Below are positions 54,648 to 64,000 of a DNA stretch of 64,000 bases, piece after piece (position 1 is the stretch's first letter; every line of letters begins with the position of its first letter). A program made the position numbers and the translations under genes. A model generated the notes under the pieces. It made no database searches. It saw nothing but the letters and a program-made list of their open reading frames with translations, and was not told where the DNA came from. Origin of the DNA: Pectobacterium carotovorum (lineage in GTDB: Bacteria; Pseudomonadota; Gammaproteobacteria; Enterobacterales; Enterobacteriaceae); contig NZ_JAXAFK010000001.1 of assembly GCF_033898505.1 (NCBI RefSeq), positions 2,480,001 through 2,544,000 on the forward strand, read 5' to 3'.

Positions 54648-55079
54648 TTAACGCCAGCGCGGATTCGACATCACAGAATATTTTCCGCTGCCGAGCAGGG
54701 CAATGGCGATGCCCGCAAAGAAGAACACCGCCGTGCCTTCAACACCCCAGGCACCGGTTTTAGCCAGCGTGACGAAGCCACCAGGGTGAACCAGCAACGT
54801 CGCCACCACCATCGTGAAAGAGAAGATGAGCGCAGAAGGACGTGTAAGAATCCCGAGAATCATCAGAATCGGGGTGATGACTTCACCGACATAGACACCG
54901 TAACCAACAAAAGCAGGGAGCCCTGCCGAGGTCAGCATGCCTTCAATGGCACCGATTCCACCGTGTACCTTATGCCAGCCATGAAACAACATCAACACGC
55001 TGAAAGATACGCGCAAAAACAGTTTGCCAAAATCCGGTTTGTCTAATAAACGATTAACACTATCCAGAATACCCAGCAT
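54648..55079 (-). CDS. DoxX-family membrane protein
   Basis: A 143-residue protein with four hydrophobic segments and the DoxX N-terminal pattern L-F-L-R-V-S-F-S-V-L-M-L-F-H-G-W-H-K (about 21-38). DoxX proteins are small inner-membrane proteins linked to redox or sulfur metabolism; the exact reaction is not established for this one. A perfect palindrome 46 bases before its start may be its operator. Confidence 0.75.
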   Translation of the reverse strand: MLGILDSVNRLLDKPDFGKLFLRVSFSVLMLFHGWHKVHGGIGAIEGMLTSAGLPAFVGYGVYVGEVITPILMILGILTRPSALIFSFTMVVATLLVHPGGFVTLAKTGAWGVEGTAVFFFAGIAIALLGSGKYSVMSNPRWR

Positions 55080-55500
55080 AGTTCACCTATCTCTTTAGAG
55101 TTATTTAGGAAGAATAAGAATTACTCTCAGATTAATCTGAGCCGTAAAAAAAGAACACGTTGATTACGCAAAACATTGATCTGGGGCAACAAAAATCTCA
55201 TTCAAATTAATTAACTGTTATTTGAAATTTTGATCAATTTATTTGTTTTTAAAAGTCCCTATTGCCTGATTAACGCCTTATTGCGCAATATTCTTCAGCG
55301 CACATACTATTTGACGCCTACCAAAATCAGAGTAGTAAACCTTTTTATACGATTTTCTCATCCATCCAACGACCAACAACGGTGCGGTAAGCGCGAAGTA
55401 CTGACTCAATCGACCAGTTATGCTATAACAGCGCTCTTGCTGTTCACCGCCTTTTGTGAGCAGCACTCTTAATCACTAAGGCTATCTAGGGTTCATTATT
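55080..55500. other. Divergent region between the DoxX gene and ppiB
   Basis: About 420 bases without a gene. It contains the palindrome at 55126-55141; the region nearer ppiB is AT-rich and must contain the ppiB promoter, which I could not place precisely. Confidence 0.4.
55126..55141. promoter_or_regulatory. Perfect 16-bp palindrome upstream of the DoxX gene
   Basis: CTCAGATTAATCTGAG is self-complementary over all 16 bases and lies 47 bases before the DoxX start. It is probably an operator for a dimeric regulator whose identity is unknown. Confidence 0.5.
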
Positions 55501-55995
55501 ATGATTACGCTTCATACCAACCACGGCGATATCGTTATTAATACGTTTGCAGACAAGGCGCCGGTTACCGTAGAAAACTTCCTGAACTACTGCCGCAGCG
55601 GTTTTTATGACAACACGATTTTCCACCGTGTGATTAATGGTTTCATGATTCAGGGCGGCGGCTTCGCTCCCGGTATGGATCAAAAAGAAACCAACGCGAC
55701 AATCAAAAATGAAGCCAATAACGGCCTGAAAAACGCGCGTGGCACGTTGGCAATGGCTCGTACTAACGATCCGCACTCTGCCACTGCCCAGTTCTTTATC
55801 AACGTTGTTGATAACGATTTCCTGAACTTCCGTTCAGAGCGCGCTGATGGCTGGGGCTACTGCGTTTTCGCTGAAGTCACCGAAGGTATGGACGTCGTTG
55901 ATAAAATCAAAGGCGTGGCTACCGGCCGCAGCGGCATGCACCAGGACGTACCGAAAGAAGACGTGGTAATTACCCACGTAACGGTCAGCGAATAA
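55501..55995 (+). CDS. ppiB: Peptidyl-prolyl cis-trans isomerase B
   Basis: A 164-residue cyclophilin. [13 protein letters not shown] (about 42-54) and [18 protein letters not shown] (about 84-101) hold the catalytic Arg and Gln. Cytoplasmic, no signal peptide, as in PpiB. Followed by lpxH after 10 bases. Confidence 0.9.
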   Translation: MITLHTNHGDIVINTFADKAPVTVENFLNYCRSGFYDNTIFHRVINGFMIQGGGFAPGMDQKETNATIKNEANNGLKNARGTLAMARTNDPHSATAQFFINVVDNDFLNFRSERADGWGYCVFAEVTEGMDVVDKIKGVATGRSGMHQDVPKEDVVITHVTVSE

Positions 55996-56005
55996 TCCGA
56001 CCTGC

Positions 56006-56728
56006 ATGGCAACGCTGTTCATTGCCGATCTGCATTTAAGTCTTCATGAACCGGCGATTACCGCCGGTTTTCTGCGTTTTTTACGCCATGATGCGATTCA
56101 TGTCGATGCGCTGTACATTCTTGGCGATCTGTTCGATGCCTGGATTGGTGACGACGATCCCCAACCGCTGCATGCGACCATTGCCGCTGAACTCTATGCT
56201 TTACATCAGCGCGGTATCCCCTGCTATTTCGTACACGGTAACCGTGATTTCCTGATCGGTAAGCGTTTCGCAAAACAAAGTGGGATGACGCTGCTGCCAA
56301 CGGAAACGGTGCTCGATCTCTACGGCCAGAAGATCCTTATTCTGCATGGCGATACGCTGTGTACCGACGATCATCACTACCAACAATTCCGTCGCCGGGT
56401 ACACAACCCCTTCATTCAGCGACTCTTCCTGCTATTGCCCTTGTCATCACGCATGAAAATCGCGGCGAAGATGCGTGCGACCAGCCAACAGGAAAACCAG
56501 AAAAAGTCGCAGCAGATTATGGATGTCAATCACGATGCCGTGCTTGAACGCCTACGGCATTATCAGGTGAAGACGATGATCCATGGCCACACACACCGCC
56601 CCGCCATTCATCAGGTCGATCTCGGCGAATCTTATGGCCGTCGCGCTGTTCTGGGTGCCTGGCATGAAGAAGGGTCGATGATTAAGGTCACGCCACAAAA
56701 TATCGAACTGATTTCCTTCCCATTTTAA
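56006..56728 (+). CDS. lpxH: UDP-2,3-diacylglucosamine hydrolase LpxH
   Basis: A 240-residue calcineurin-type phosphoesterase with the metal motifs D-L-H-L (8-11), G-D-L-F-D (about 40-44), G-N-R-D-F (about 78-82) and G-H-T-H-R (about 195-199). It cleaves UDP-2,3-diacylglucosamine to lipid X in lipid A synthesis. Ten bases after ppiB, so probably co-transcribed. Confidence 0.92.
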   Translation: MATLFIADLHLSLHEPAITAGFLRFLRHDAIHVDALYILGDLFDAWIGDDDPQPLHATIAAELYALHQRGIPCYFVHGNRDFLIGKRFAKQSGMTLLPTETVLDLYGQKILILHGDTLCTDDHHYQQFRRRVHNPFIQRLFLLLPLSSRMKIAAKMRATSQQENQKKSQQIMDVNHDAVLERLRHYQVKTMIHGHTHRPAIHQVDLGESYGRRAVLGAWHEEGSMIKVTPQNIELISFPF

Positions 56729-56786
56729 TGCGTTTCCAGCCATTGACTTAACGGCCTCTCACCTCATTCCCCCAGCATTTCCGCAT

Positions 56787-56802
56787 ACGCAACCGTTTTC
56801 CT
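56787..56802 (+). promoter_or_regulatory. PurR box upstream of purE
   Basis: ACGCAACCGTTTTCCT matches the PurR consensus ACGCAAACGTTTTCGT at 14 of 16 positions. It lies about 105 bases before purE; purEK is a known PurR target. Confidence 0.75.
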
Positions 56803-56906
56803 CGCCATAATGGCGTGATATGCTCTACGCCCTCAACGCCAGACCCTCCCTGTCTGGCCGACGCGAACGCGTCACGAACACGTACAATCACAGGAGCGTT
56901 ACAGGC

Positions 56907-57416
56907 ATGTCATCCAACGTTGCCCCGGCTAAAATTGCCATCGTCATGGGTTCAAAGAGTGACTGGGCCACCATGCAGTTTGCTGCGGAAATCCTCACCA
57001 CGCTGAACATTCCTTTTCATACCGAAGTCGTTTCCGCACACCGGACGCCGGATAAGCTGTTCAGCTTTGCTGAGCAAGCGGCACAGAACGGTTTTGATGT
57101 GATTATCGCGGGCGCAGGCGGCGCAGCACACCTGCCGGGTATGCTGGCAGCGAAAACGCTGGTTCCCGTGCTTGGCGTGCCGGTACAAAGCTCAACGTTG
57201 AGCGGTGTAGACAGCCTGTATTCTATCGTCCAAATGCCTCGTGGTATTCCGGTCGGCACGTTGGCCATTGGCAAAGCGGGTGCAGCAAATGCGGCCCTGC
57301 TGGCCGCACAGATTCTCGCGCTGCACGATCGTGGCATCGCCACTCGACTGGCCGACTGGCGTCAGGCGCAAACCGATGATGTGCTCTCTCATCCCGATCC
57401 GCGGGAGGAGGCATGA
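56907..57416 (+). CDS. purE: N5-carboxyaminoimidazole ribonucleotide mutase PurE
   Basis: A 169-residue protein with [17 protein letters not shown] and [11 protein letters not shown], the PurE phosphate and carboxylate-binding motifs. It moves the carboxyl group of N5-CAIR to give CAIR in purine synthesis. The ATG at 56907 has AGGAG upstream. Overlaps purK by 4 bases. Confidence 0.92.
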   Translation: MSSNVAPAKIAIVMGSKSDWATMQFAAEILTTLNIPFHTEVVSAHRTPDKLFSFAEQAAQNGFDVIIAGAGGAAHLPGMLAAKTLVPVLGVPVQSSTLSGVDSLYSIVQMPRGIPVGTLAIGKAGAANAALLAAQILALHDRGIATRLADWRQAQTDDVLSHPDPREEA

Positions 57417-58483
57417 AACCGGTCTGCGTACTAGGCAATGGTCAGTTGGGCAGAATGCTGCGTCAGGCTGGCGAACCATTAGGGATCGCCGTTTATCCTG
57501 TGGGGCTGGATGCTGAACCGGAATCGGTGCCGTTTCATAACAGCGTGATTACCGCCGAGATCGAACGCTGGCCGGAAACCGCCCTCACTCGTGAATTGGC
57601 CGAGCACACGGCGTTTGCGAACCGCGATATTTTCCCCCGTCTGGCCGATCGCCTGACGCAAAAGCAGCTGTTGGACTCGCTGAATCTGGCGACTGCGCCC
57701 TGGCAATTGCTGGCCAGCGCCGATGAATGGCCACACGTCTTCGCCTCATTAGGTGAATTGGCTATCGTTAAACGCCGCGTCGGCGGTTACGACGGTCGCG
57801 GACAGTGGCGCTTGCGCGACGGCGAACAGCAGACGCTGCCCGCTGACTGCTACGGTGAATGCATCGTTGAACAAGGCATTAATTTTTCCGGCGAAGTCTC
57901 GCTGGTTGGCGCTCGCAACACACACGGCAAATGCGTGTTCTACCCGCTCACCCACAACCTGCATCAGGATGGCATTCTGCGCACGAGCGTAGCCTTCCCT
58001 CAGCCTGACCCGCAACTGCAACAGCAGGCAGAGCAGATGTTGTCCGCGATTATGAATGCGCTGGGCTATGTGGGCGTGATGGCGATGGAATGCTTTATCG
58101 TCGGCGACCACCTGCTCATTAACGAACTGGCTCCACGCGTACACAACAGCGGACACTGGACGCAAAATGGCGCATCGATCAGCCAGTTTGAACTGCACCT
58201 GCGCGCTATTCTCGACCTGCCGCTGCCGGTACCGGTCGTCGAAACGCCTTCGGTGATGGTCAACCTGATTGGCACCGACGTGAATATCGACTGGCTGACG
58301 CTGCCGCTGGTACATCTGCACTGGTACGAGAAAGAGGTTCGCCCCGGTCGCAAAGTTGGACACCTCAATTTATCGTCATCGGATGCTGCACAGCTGCAAC
58401 ACACGCTGCAATCGCTGGCACCTTTCTTACCCGAGGAGTACCACAGCGGTCTGGCGTGGGCAGAAGAGAAACTCACCGCCTGA
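57413..58483 (+). CDS. purK: N5-carboxyaminoimidazole ribonucleotide synthase PurK
   Basis: A 356-residue ATP-grasp enzyme starting [16 protein letters not shown], with the [16 protein letters not shown]-binding block (about 118-130) and the [12 protein letters not shown] metal-binding stretch. It makes N5-CAIR for PurE. Length matches E. coli PurK (355). Confidence 0.92.
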   Translation: MKPVCVLGNGQLGRMLRQAGEPLGIAVYPVGLDAEPESVPFHNSVITAEIERWPETALTRELAEHTAFANRDIFPRLADRLTQKQLLDSLNLATAPWQLLASADEWPHVFASLGELAIVKRRVGGYDGRGQWRLRDGEQQTLPADCYGECIVEQGINFSGEVSLVGARNTHGKCVFYPLTHNLHQDGILRTSVAFPQPDPQLQQQAEQMLSAIMNALGYVGVMAMECFIVGDHLLINELAPRVHNSGHWTQNGASISQFELHLRAILDLPLPVPVVETPSVMVNLIGTDVNIDWLTLPLVHLHWYEKEVRPGRKVGHLNLSSSDAAQLQHTLQSLAPFLPEEYHSGLAWAEEKLTA

Positions 58484-58498
58484 CAGGTCAGCGCTCAT

Positions 58499-58526
58499 TA
58501 TCCGGCAGGTTACCGCCTGTCGGATA
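58499..58526 (+). terminator. Hairpin after purK
   Basis: TATCCGGCAGG (58499-58509) pairs with CCTGTCGGATA (58516-58526) with one mismatch, 15 bases after the purK stop. A 14-base direct repeat (AACCGTCTATTAAT twice) follows it to about 58553; no strong T-tract. Confidence 0.55.
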
Positions 58527-59029
58527 ACCGTCTATTAATAACCGTCTATTAATAACAACGCGATTCGATAGGTTCGCAGGAAGCACGCTCGCGATACCAC
58601 AGCGTCAAAAAGAGAAAAACCATCATTCCGCGTGACATCAGTAAAATTGCGTTTATTATTTCAACTGCCCTTTATTTTATTTACTGTTCATTTTTTATCA
58701 CTCGGCAATTAAATAAAGTATCAATAACGAGCCGTTAAAAATATTTAAAATAAAGTATCAAGATTGATATTTTAATTTGCGCGAAAATTTATTAAAATAT
58801 TTCCCGTCAATTCATTTCTGTGATCGCCTCAATATTATTCGCTGACCACCACGATATAGAATGCCGCCACAAAACAGTATTGACCTACTGACATAATTAG
58901 CAACATGTCTCGTTCGTTTTTTAAACTCTGTAACGGCAACTTGCCGATACTGTAATTTTTATACCCCACATCATGTGGTAATCCCCTTACAACGGGGTAT
59001 TAATGTGTTCACCGAGGAGAAATCAGTAT
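58527..59029. other. Upstream region of sdaC
   Basis: About 500 bases without a gene. In the last 70, CCACATCATGTGG (58966-58978) is nested between ATACCCC (58961-58967) and GGGGTAT (58994-59000), a structured leader just before the sdaC ribosome site. The middle is very AT-rich. Confidence 0.45.
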
Positions 59030-60319
59030 ATGAGCACAATTCAAGATAGCAGCCAGGTGTTAGAACAGACTTCAGGATGGCGTAAAAGCGATACCGTCTG
59101 GATGCTGGGCCTCTACGGCACAGCCATCGGCGCTGGCGTGTTATTCTTACCTATCAACGCGGGTATTGGTGGTTTAATTCCTTTAATTATCATGGCGCTG
59201 ATTGCTTTCCCGATGACATATTATTCTCACCGTGCTTTATGCCGTTTTGTATTATCCGGCAAAAAAGGTGGCGAAGATATTACCGAAGTTGTTGAAGAAC
59301 ATTTCGGCGTTGGTGCGGGTAAATTAATCACTTTGCTTTATTTTTTCGCTATTTATCCGATCCTGTTAGTTTATAGCGTCGCCATCACCAATACGGTAGA
59401 TAGCTTTATTACTCACCAATTGCATTTACCTTCTCCTCCGCGCGCCCTACTGTCATTAATATTGATTCTCGGGCTAATGTTTATTGTTCGCTTCGGTGAA
59501 GCAATGATCGTTAAGGCAATGAGCATTCTGGTTTATCCTTTTGTTGCCGTGCTGATGTTGCTGGCGCTTTATTTAATTCCGAACTGGAATACCTCTGTTT
59601 TTGAAAACATTTCTCTGAGTTCCAGCGTCACGGGCAATGGTCTGTTGGCGACATTATGGCTGGCTATTCCGGTGATGGTTTTCTCCTTTAACCACTCGCC
59701 GATCATCTCCTCCTTTGCCGTTGCCAAACGTAAAGAGTATGGCGATGACGCAGAGAAAAAATGCTCACGCATTCTGTCTTACAGCCACATCATGATGGTC
59801 CTGACCGTTATGTTCTTCGTCTTCAGCTGCGTACTGAGCCTTTCTCCAGTTGAGTTGATGGAGGCGAAAACACAGAACATTTCTATTCTGTCCTATCTGG
59901 CGAACCACTTTAACAACCCGGTCATTGGCTATATGGCTCCGGTTATTGCCACCATCGCGATCTCTAAATCGTTCCTGGGCCACTATCTGGGTGCGGGCGA
60001 AGGTTTTAACGGCATGATCGTGAAATCCCTGCGCAGCAGAGGAAAAACCATTTCCCACACCAAATTGAACCGCTTCACTGCACTGTTCATGCTGATCACG
60101 ACCTGGATTGTCGCGACGCTGAACCCAAGCATTCTGGGCATGATCGAAACGCTGGGCGGCCCGATTATCGCATGTCTGCTGTTCCTGATGCCGATGTACG
60201 CTATTCAGAAAGTCCCGGCAATGAAGAAATACAGCGGCCACATCAGTAACGTCTTCGTCACCCTGATGGGACTGATCGCTATTTCCGCCATCGTTTACAG
60301 CCTGCGCGATCTGCTGTAA
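59030..60319 (+). CDS. sdaC: Serine transporter SdaC
   Basis: A 429-residue, 11-helix HAAAP family amino acid-proton symporter. [15 protein letters not shown] (about 24-38) in helix 1 is the family motif. It takes up L-serine for SdaB. The ATG at 59030 follows GAGGAG; an ORF extension to 59003 has no ribosome site. Confidence 0.9.
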   Translation: MSTIQDSSQVLEQTSGWRKSDTVWMLGLYGTAIGAGVLFLPINAGIGGLIPLIIMALIAFPMTYYSHRALCRFVLSGKKGGEDITEVVEEHFGVGAGKLITLLYFFAIYPILLVYSVAITNTVDSFITHQLHLPSPPRALLSLILILGLMFIVRFGEAMIVKAMSILVYPFVAVLMLLALYLIPNWNTSVFENISLSSSVTGNGLLATLWLAIPVMVFSFNHSPIISSFAVAKRKEYGDDAEKKCSRILSYSHIMMVLTVMFFVFSCVLSLSPVELMEAKTQNISILSYLANHFNNPVIGYMAPVIATIAISKSFLGHYLGAGEGFNGMIVKSLRSRGKTISHTKLNRFTALFMLITTWIVATLNPSILGMIETLGGPIIACLLFLMPMYAIQKVPAMKKYSGHISNVFVTLMGLIAISAIVYSLRDLL

Positions 60320-60361
60320 GCCCCCCACTCTAATTTAACGCCGGCACGTTATTTTCTAGCC

Positions 60362-60486
60362 ATACCCTAAATAATTCGAGTTGTAGGAAGGCGGCAACCA
60401 CACGAATCCCCAGGAGCTTACATAAGTAAGTGACTGGGGTGAGTGAGGGAAGCCAACGCACATGCGGCTTGAAGTATGACGGGTAT
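60362..60486 (+). repeat. ERIC element, copy 3, between sdaC and sdaB
   Basis: A 125-base element whose core is AATCCCCAGGAGCTTACATA followed by AGTAAGTGACTGGGGTGAG, close to the published ERIC primers' target. It lies in the intergenic space of the sdaCB pair, so both halves are probably in one transcript and its hairpin could alter mRNA processing. Confidence 0.85.
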
Positions 60487-60513
60487 GCGGCGTTTTTTTT
60501 CAAGGAAATCGCT

Positions 60514-61881
60514 ATGGTCAGCGTATTTGATATCTTCAAAATCGGCATCGGTCCGTCCAGTTCTCATACCGTCGGCCCAATGAAAGCGGGCAAAATGTTT
60601 ACCGACGATCTGGTGAACCGCACGCTTATCTCATCGGTGACATCCATTGTCGTTGATATTTACGGCTCACTCTCACTAACGGGGAAGGGGCACCATACCG
60701 ATATCGCCATCATTATGGGGCTAGCGGGTAACCTGCCAGATAGCGTAAACATCGATAGTATTCCGGCGTTTATTCAACAGGTAAAAGACACTCAGCGGTT
60801 ACCGATACTCAACGGTCAATATGAGGTCAGCTTCCCGCTGGAAACGTCTCTGCGTTTCCAACCGGAGAACCTGCCGCTGCATGAAAACGGCATGACCATT
60901 CGCGCCTACAGCGGACAAGAGCAGGTTTATAGCAAAACGTATTACTCCATCGGGGGCGGATTCGTTGTCGATCAGGAAAACTTCGGCAAACCCAATCTGG
61001 CAGAGGAAAACGCGCCTTACCCGTTCTTTTCTGCCCAGAAGCTACTGCAACATTGCAACGATCACTGCCTGTCGTTATCCGCTATCGTCCTGAAAAACGA
61101 GATTGCGATGCATGGTCGGGAAGCGCTTGAGCACTACTTTGCCGACGTGTGGAAAACGATGCAAGACTGTATGCATCGCGGCATGAATACGGAAGGCGTG
61201 TTGCCCGGCCCGTTACGCGTTCCCCGTCGGGCATCGGCGCTGCACCGCCTGCTGTTCATCAATGACCGTTTTTCTAACGACCCGATGGATGCGATGGACT
61301 GGGTTAACATGTTCGCAATGGCCGTGTCGGAAGAGAATGCGGCAGGCGGACGTGTGGTCACTGCACCAACGAACGGCGCGTGCGGCATTATTCCCGCCGT
61401 GCTGGCCTATTACGATCGCTACGTGCAACCGGTAACCCCGGAATCTTACCTGCGCTATTTCCTGGCATCCGGTGCTATCGGGATGCTCTACAAAATGAAC
61501 GCCTCTATTTCCGGAGCGGAAGTGGGCTGTCAGGGCGAAGTTGGCGTGGCCTGTTCGATGGCCGCGGCCGGTCTGGCAGAACTCCTCGGCGCCAACCCGG
61601 AGCAGGTGTGCATCGCGGCAGAAATCGGCATGGAGCACAATCTGGGGCTGACGTGCGATCCGGTTGCGGGCCAGGTTCAGGTGCCGTGCATCGAACGTAA
61701 CGCCATTGCCTCCGTGAAAGCCATCAACGCCGCAAGAATGGCAATGCGCCGCGCCAGCGAACCACGCGTATCGCTCGATAAGGTGATTGAAACCATGTAT
61801 GAAACAGGCAAGGACATGAACGCCAAGTACCGTGAAACCTCTCGCGGGGGGTTGGCGATTAAAGTGGTCTTATGCGAATAG
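60514..61881 (+). CDS. sdaB: L-serine ammonia-lyase (4Fe-4S), SdaB
   Basis: A 455-residue iron-sulfur serine dehydratase: I-G-P-S-S-S-H-T-V-G-P (12-22) is the substrate motif and Cys residues in N-G-A-C-G, G-C-Q-G-E-V-G-V-A-C and L-T-C-D-P can bind the cluster. It deaminates L-serine to pyruvate and ammonia. The ATG at 60514 has AAGGAA upstream. The sdaC-sdaB order follows E. coli, so SdaB rather than SdaA is chosen, by context. Confidence 0.9.
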   Translation: MVSVFDIFKIGIGPSSSHTVGPMKAGKMFTDDLVNRTLISSVTSIVVDIYGSLSLTGKGHHTDIAIIMGLAGNLPDSVNIDSIPAFIQQVKDTQRLPILNGQYEVSFPLETSLRFQPENLPLHENGMTIRAYSGQEQVYSKTYYSIGGGFVVDQENFGKPNLAEENAPYPFFSAQKLLQHCNDHCLSLSAIVLKNEIAMHGREALEHYFADVWKTMQDCMHRGMNTEGVLPGPLRVPRRASALHRLLFINDRFSNDPMDAMDWVNMFAMAVSEENAAGGRVVTAPTNGACGIIPAVLAYYDRYVQPVTPESYLRYFLASGAIGMLYKMNASISGAEVGCQGEVGVACSMAAAGLAELLGANPEQVCIAAEIGMEHNLGLTCDPVAGQVQVPCIERNAIASVKAINAARMAMRRASEPRVSLDKVIETMYETGKDMNAKYRETSRGGLAIKVVLCE

Positions 61882-61965
61882 TGAATACTAAAGCAGCCTT
61901 GTCGCGTTAAATACCAAGCGGCTTAACGCGGCAATCAGGGTTCATACGTAGGGGTTCATACATAA

Positions 61966-61997
61966 GGGTTAATGCAGTTGCATTAGCCCTTTATTTT
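61966..61997 (+). terminator. Rho-independent terminator after sdaB
   Basis: GGGTTAATGCA (61966-61976) pairs with TGCATTAGCCC (61979-61989), one wobble, followed by TTTATTTTTTA. It overlaps the last codons of the convergent regulator gene. Confidence 0.85.
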
Positions 61998-62428
61998 TTA
62001 TCGCTTTCAGGCAATGACCAGACAATATTGTTTTCGGCCGCCGCGATGTACCAGTCCACGGTGCTGTTCGCTGGCTTCTTGATATTTTCATGCTTCGCGA
62101 GTGCCTTGGCGGGAAAGGCCGCGGCTTTCTTTCTGATACGCAGCGGCGTCTGTTTTTTCTCACCGCTGATCTGTGCATGGAAAGATTCCACTTCAGCGTC
62201 GAAGAGCACGCCTTCAATCTGGTGCAGACGATTCAACCCACGCAGGATGGAAAGCAGGCTGCTGAGCGTAATGGATTCGCCCATTTCAGCACGTTTGATC
62301 GTCGCAATCCCCAGCCCAGCTCTTTCGGCAAGATCGACCTGCGATAAGCGCTGCTGGATTCTGGCGTCTTTTATTCTCCGGCACAGCTCGGTAATAATTT
62401 CGCCTTCGTTCATGGTGCTAAATTTCAT
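61991..62428 (-). CDS. XRE-family helix-turn-helix regulator (orphan)
   Basis: A 145-residue protein with an N-terminal XRE domain (QVDLAERAGLGIATIKRAEM, about residues 31-50) and a basic linker of Lys/Arg/Ala. The N-terminus resembles HipB-type regulators, but no HipA or other toxin gene is adjacent. The ATG at 62428 is a guess between close alternatives (62440, 62413). The C-terminal part has no recognised domain. Confidence 0.65.
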   Translation of the reverse strand: MKFSTMNEGEIITELCRRIKDARIQQRLSQVDLAERAGLGIATIKRAEMGESITLSSLLSILRGLNRLHQIEGVLFDAEVESFHAQISGEKKQTPLRIRKKAAAFPAKALAKHENIKKPANSTVDWYIAAAENNIVWSLPESDKK

Positions 62429-62559
62429 CTTACCCGCCACTTGCCAGAGTCAAAAAATTTGCGCGCATTTTATCATCAATTTTTCAAATGGCACGGACAA
62501 TTGATGAACGGTATCCATAATTTTTTTAAGCTCTTTAAATGCAGTGGTTTGATGAAATT

Positions 62560-63375
62560 TCACCCAAAACGCCCAGTAATATAATCCTCTGTGCGGCGCT
62601 GCGTCGGCGAGGTAAACAGATCGTCCGTACGGTTGTACTCAATTAACTTACCCTGATTGATAAACGCGGTGTAATCCGACACGCGGGCCGCCTGCTGCAT
62701 GTTGTGCGTTACCAGCACCAACGTGAAATGCTGCTTTAGCGTTCCCATCAGCTCTTCAACAATCAGCGTCGAAATCGGATCGAGCGCGGAGGTCGGCTCA
62801 TCTAACAGCAGCACTTCCGGCTCAATGGCGATCGCCCGGGCGATCACCAAGCGCTGCTGCTGTCCGCTGGATAGCGTCAGCGCGTTGTCGCTCAGCCGAT
62901 CTTTTACTTCATGCCACAGCGCCGCGGCCCGCAGCGCCCGTTCAACGGCATCATCCAGAAAGCGGCGATCGCGCAGCCCCTGCAGCCTCAGGCCGTAAAT
63001 CACGTTTTCATAGATCGATTTGGGAAACGGGTTCGGGCGTTGAAAAACCATGCCGACCCGACGGCGTAACACGGCAACATCCAACTGCGGATCGTTGATG
63101 GGCATACCGTTCAGCCAGATATCGCCTTCGGTACGGCAGTTGTCCACCAGATCGTTCATGCGATTAAAACAGCGTAACAGCGTGGATTTACCACAGCCCG
63201 ACGGCCCAATCAGCGCCGTGACCTGCTTCTTCGGAATACGAATCGAAATATCGTTCAACGCCTGCTTGTCGCCATAGTACAGATTCAGATGTTCCACGGT
63301 TAACATCGTCTGTTCATCACTCAGTTGATGAACATCAGGTAGCGGTGCCATCTCCTTTTGTGTCATAAATCCCAT
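62560..63375 (-). CDS. pstB: Phosphate ABC transporter ATPase PstB
   Basis: A 271-residue ATPase: Walker [10 protein letters not shown] (about 57-65), the Q-loop region, signature L-S-S-G-Q-Q-Q-R-L (about 168-176) and Walker B V-L-L-L-D-E-P-T (about 187-194). The [16 protein letters not shown] segment is diagnostic of PstB. The ATG at 63375 has AGGATG upstream. No phoU follows on this side. Confidence 0.9.
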   Translation of the reverse strand: MGFMTQKEMAPLPDVHQLSDEQTMLTVEHLNLYYGDKQALNDISIRIPKKQVTALIGPSGCGKSTLLRCFNRMNDLVDNCRTEGDIWLNGMPINDPQLDVAVLRRRVGMVFQRPNPFPKSIYENVIYGLRLQGLRDRRFLDDAVERALRAAALWHEVKDRLSDNALTLSSGQQQRLVIARAIAIEPEVLLLDEPTSALDPISTLIVEELMGTLKQHFTLVLVTHNMQQAARVSDYTAFINQGKLIEYNRTDDLFTSPTQRRTEDYITGRFG

Positions 63376-63390
63376 AACTTCATCCTACTT

Positions 63391-64000
63391 TCAAAGTGAT
63401 AACGAACGATATTTCTCACGCAGAACGTGGCGGATTCCAATCGCCGCAAGGTTCAACCCGACGACAATCAACACCAGCAGCAGTGCAGTAATGTATACCA
63501 GCGGTCTGGCGGCTTCCACGTCCGGGCTTTGGAACGCCAAATCGTAAATCTGGAATCCCAGATGCATAAATTTTCGTTCAAGATGCAGATAAGGGAAAAT
63601 GTCATCAACCGGTAAGACCGGCACCGACTTCACTACGCCGACCAACATCAGCGGCGCAGTTTCCCCTGCGGCACGCGCCACCGCGAGGATTAAACCGGTC
63701 ATCATCGCGGGAACCGCCATCGGCAGCACAACGTGCCACAGCGTTTCGGCCTTGGTGGCCCCCAACGCCAGTGAGCCGTGGCGTACCGACATCGGGATAC
63801 GTGACAGCCCTTCCTCCGTCGCCACAATCACCACCGGCAGCGTCAGCAATGCCAGCGTCAGTGATGCCCACAGCAGCCCCGGCGTACCAAATGTCGGATT
63901 CGGCAACGCTTCAGCGTAGAACAGCTGATCCAGCGTGCCACCGATGAGATAAACAAAAAAACCTAACCCAAACACGCCGTAAACAATGGAAGGCACTCCA
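63391..64000 (-). CDS. pstA: Phosphate ABC transporter permease PstA (3' part)
   Basis: The C-terminal 200 residues of a PstA-type permease running off the right edge: G-V-P-S-I-V-Y-G-V-F-G-L-G-F-F-V near the cut, E-x-x-S-R-I-P and L-A-L-G-A-T-K-A-E-T-L contact loop, and three further hydrophobic segments. It is 15 bases before pstB, as in pst operons. The 5' end is outside the window. Confidence 0.85.
   Translation of the reverse strand, partial: GVPSIVYGVFGLGFFVYLIGGTLDQLFYAEALPNPTFGTPGLLWASLTLALLTLPVVIVATEEGLSRIPMSVRHGSLALGATKAETLWHVVLPMAVPAMMTGLILAVARAAGETAPLMLVGVVKSVPVLPVDDIFPYLHLERKFMHLGFQIYDLAFQSPDVEAARPLVYITALLLVLIVVGLNLAAIGIRHVLREKYRSLSL

Noticed and set aside
61991..62428. A HipBA toxin-antitoxin pair
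   Set aside because: There is no hipA or other toxin gene next to the XRE regulator.

Overview
The window looks like a chromosome segment of a soft-rot enterobacterium, most likely Pectobacterium or a close relative. The core genes (folD, ybcJ, cysS, ppiB, lpxH, purEK, sdaCB, arnBCADTEF, ugd) read as ordinary Enterobacterales proteins, and three ERIC repeats are present. Genus is inferred from gene content; no database search was possible.

Region 1 (1-18473) is the early, regulatory and lysis part of a lambdoid prophage. From the immunity region (cI-like repressor at 7902, cro-like gene at 7863 on the opposite strand), rightward-reading phage functions run on the minus strand: cro-like, YmfL-like, a small gene, DEAD-type helicase, primase, DUF968, antiterminator Q, a lipoprotein nuclease, holin and a GH19 endolysin cut by the window edge. 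The other arm runs on the plus strand: repressor, a DUF2335 pair, many small accessory genes, a YfdQ-like protein, a ParB-like protein, a DGQHR/DndB-like protein, a DEDDh exonuclease and an AlpA-like regulator. It ends at a P4-type integrase and a 45-bp copy of the 3' end of a tRNA-Arg(UCU) gene, the att site.

Region 2 (18474-23347) is an AT-rich, decayed island downstream of that att. It carries two broken P4-type integrases and an intact cargo of three genes: a DUF262 protein, a HEPN RNase-like protein overlapping it by 4 bp, and a convergent N6-adenine DNA methyltransferase. This is the best candidate here for an undescribed antiphage system.

Region 3 (23348-35984) is accessory. It has a Bcr/CflA-type exporter, an FAD monooxygenase and a PvcB-like 2-oxoglutarate dioxygenase, then a complete dlt-like operon (dltD-dltX-dltB-dltA-dltC) in a Gram-negative genome, including a 40-residue DltX-like microprotein ending in an F-x-Y-x-x-F motif. 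A small lipoprotein gene with a perfect PmrA box, a two-gene locus with a PD-(D/E)XK nuclease-like protein, a LysR regulator with a divergent cupin gene, and an orphan PTS EIIA follow.

Region 4 (36000-49700) is envelope and iron biology. It holds an sfuABC/fbpABC ferric iron transporter, the arn operon for L-Ara4N modification of lipid A, and ugd, which makes the UDP-glucuronate that Arn uses. Matches to the PmrA box (YTTAAK-N5-YTTAAK) lie upstream of the iron transporter (next to a Fur box), arnB, ugd (one mismatch) and the small lipoprotein beside dlt. This suggests one Fe3+/cationic-peptide response linking these loci.

Region 5 (49700-64000) is mostly core housekeeping: a membrane diguanylate cyclase, folD, ybcJ, cysS, a DoxX protein, ppiB, lpxH, purEK with a PurR box, sdaC and sdaB separated by an ERIC, an orphan XRE regulator, and pstB with the 3' part of pstA.
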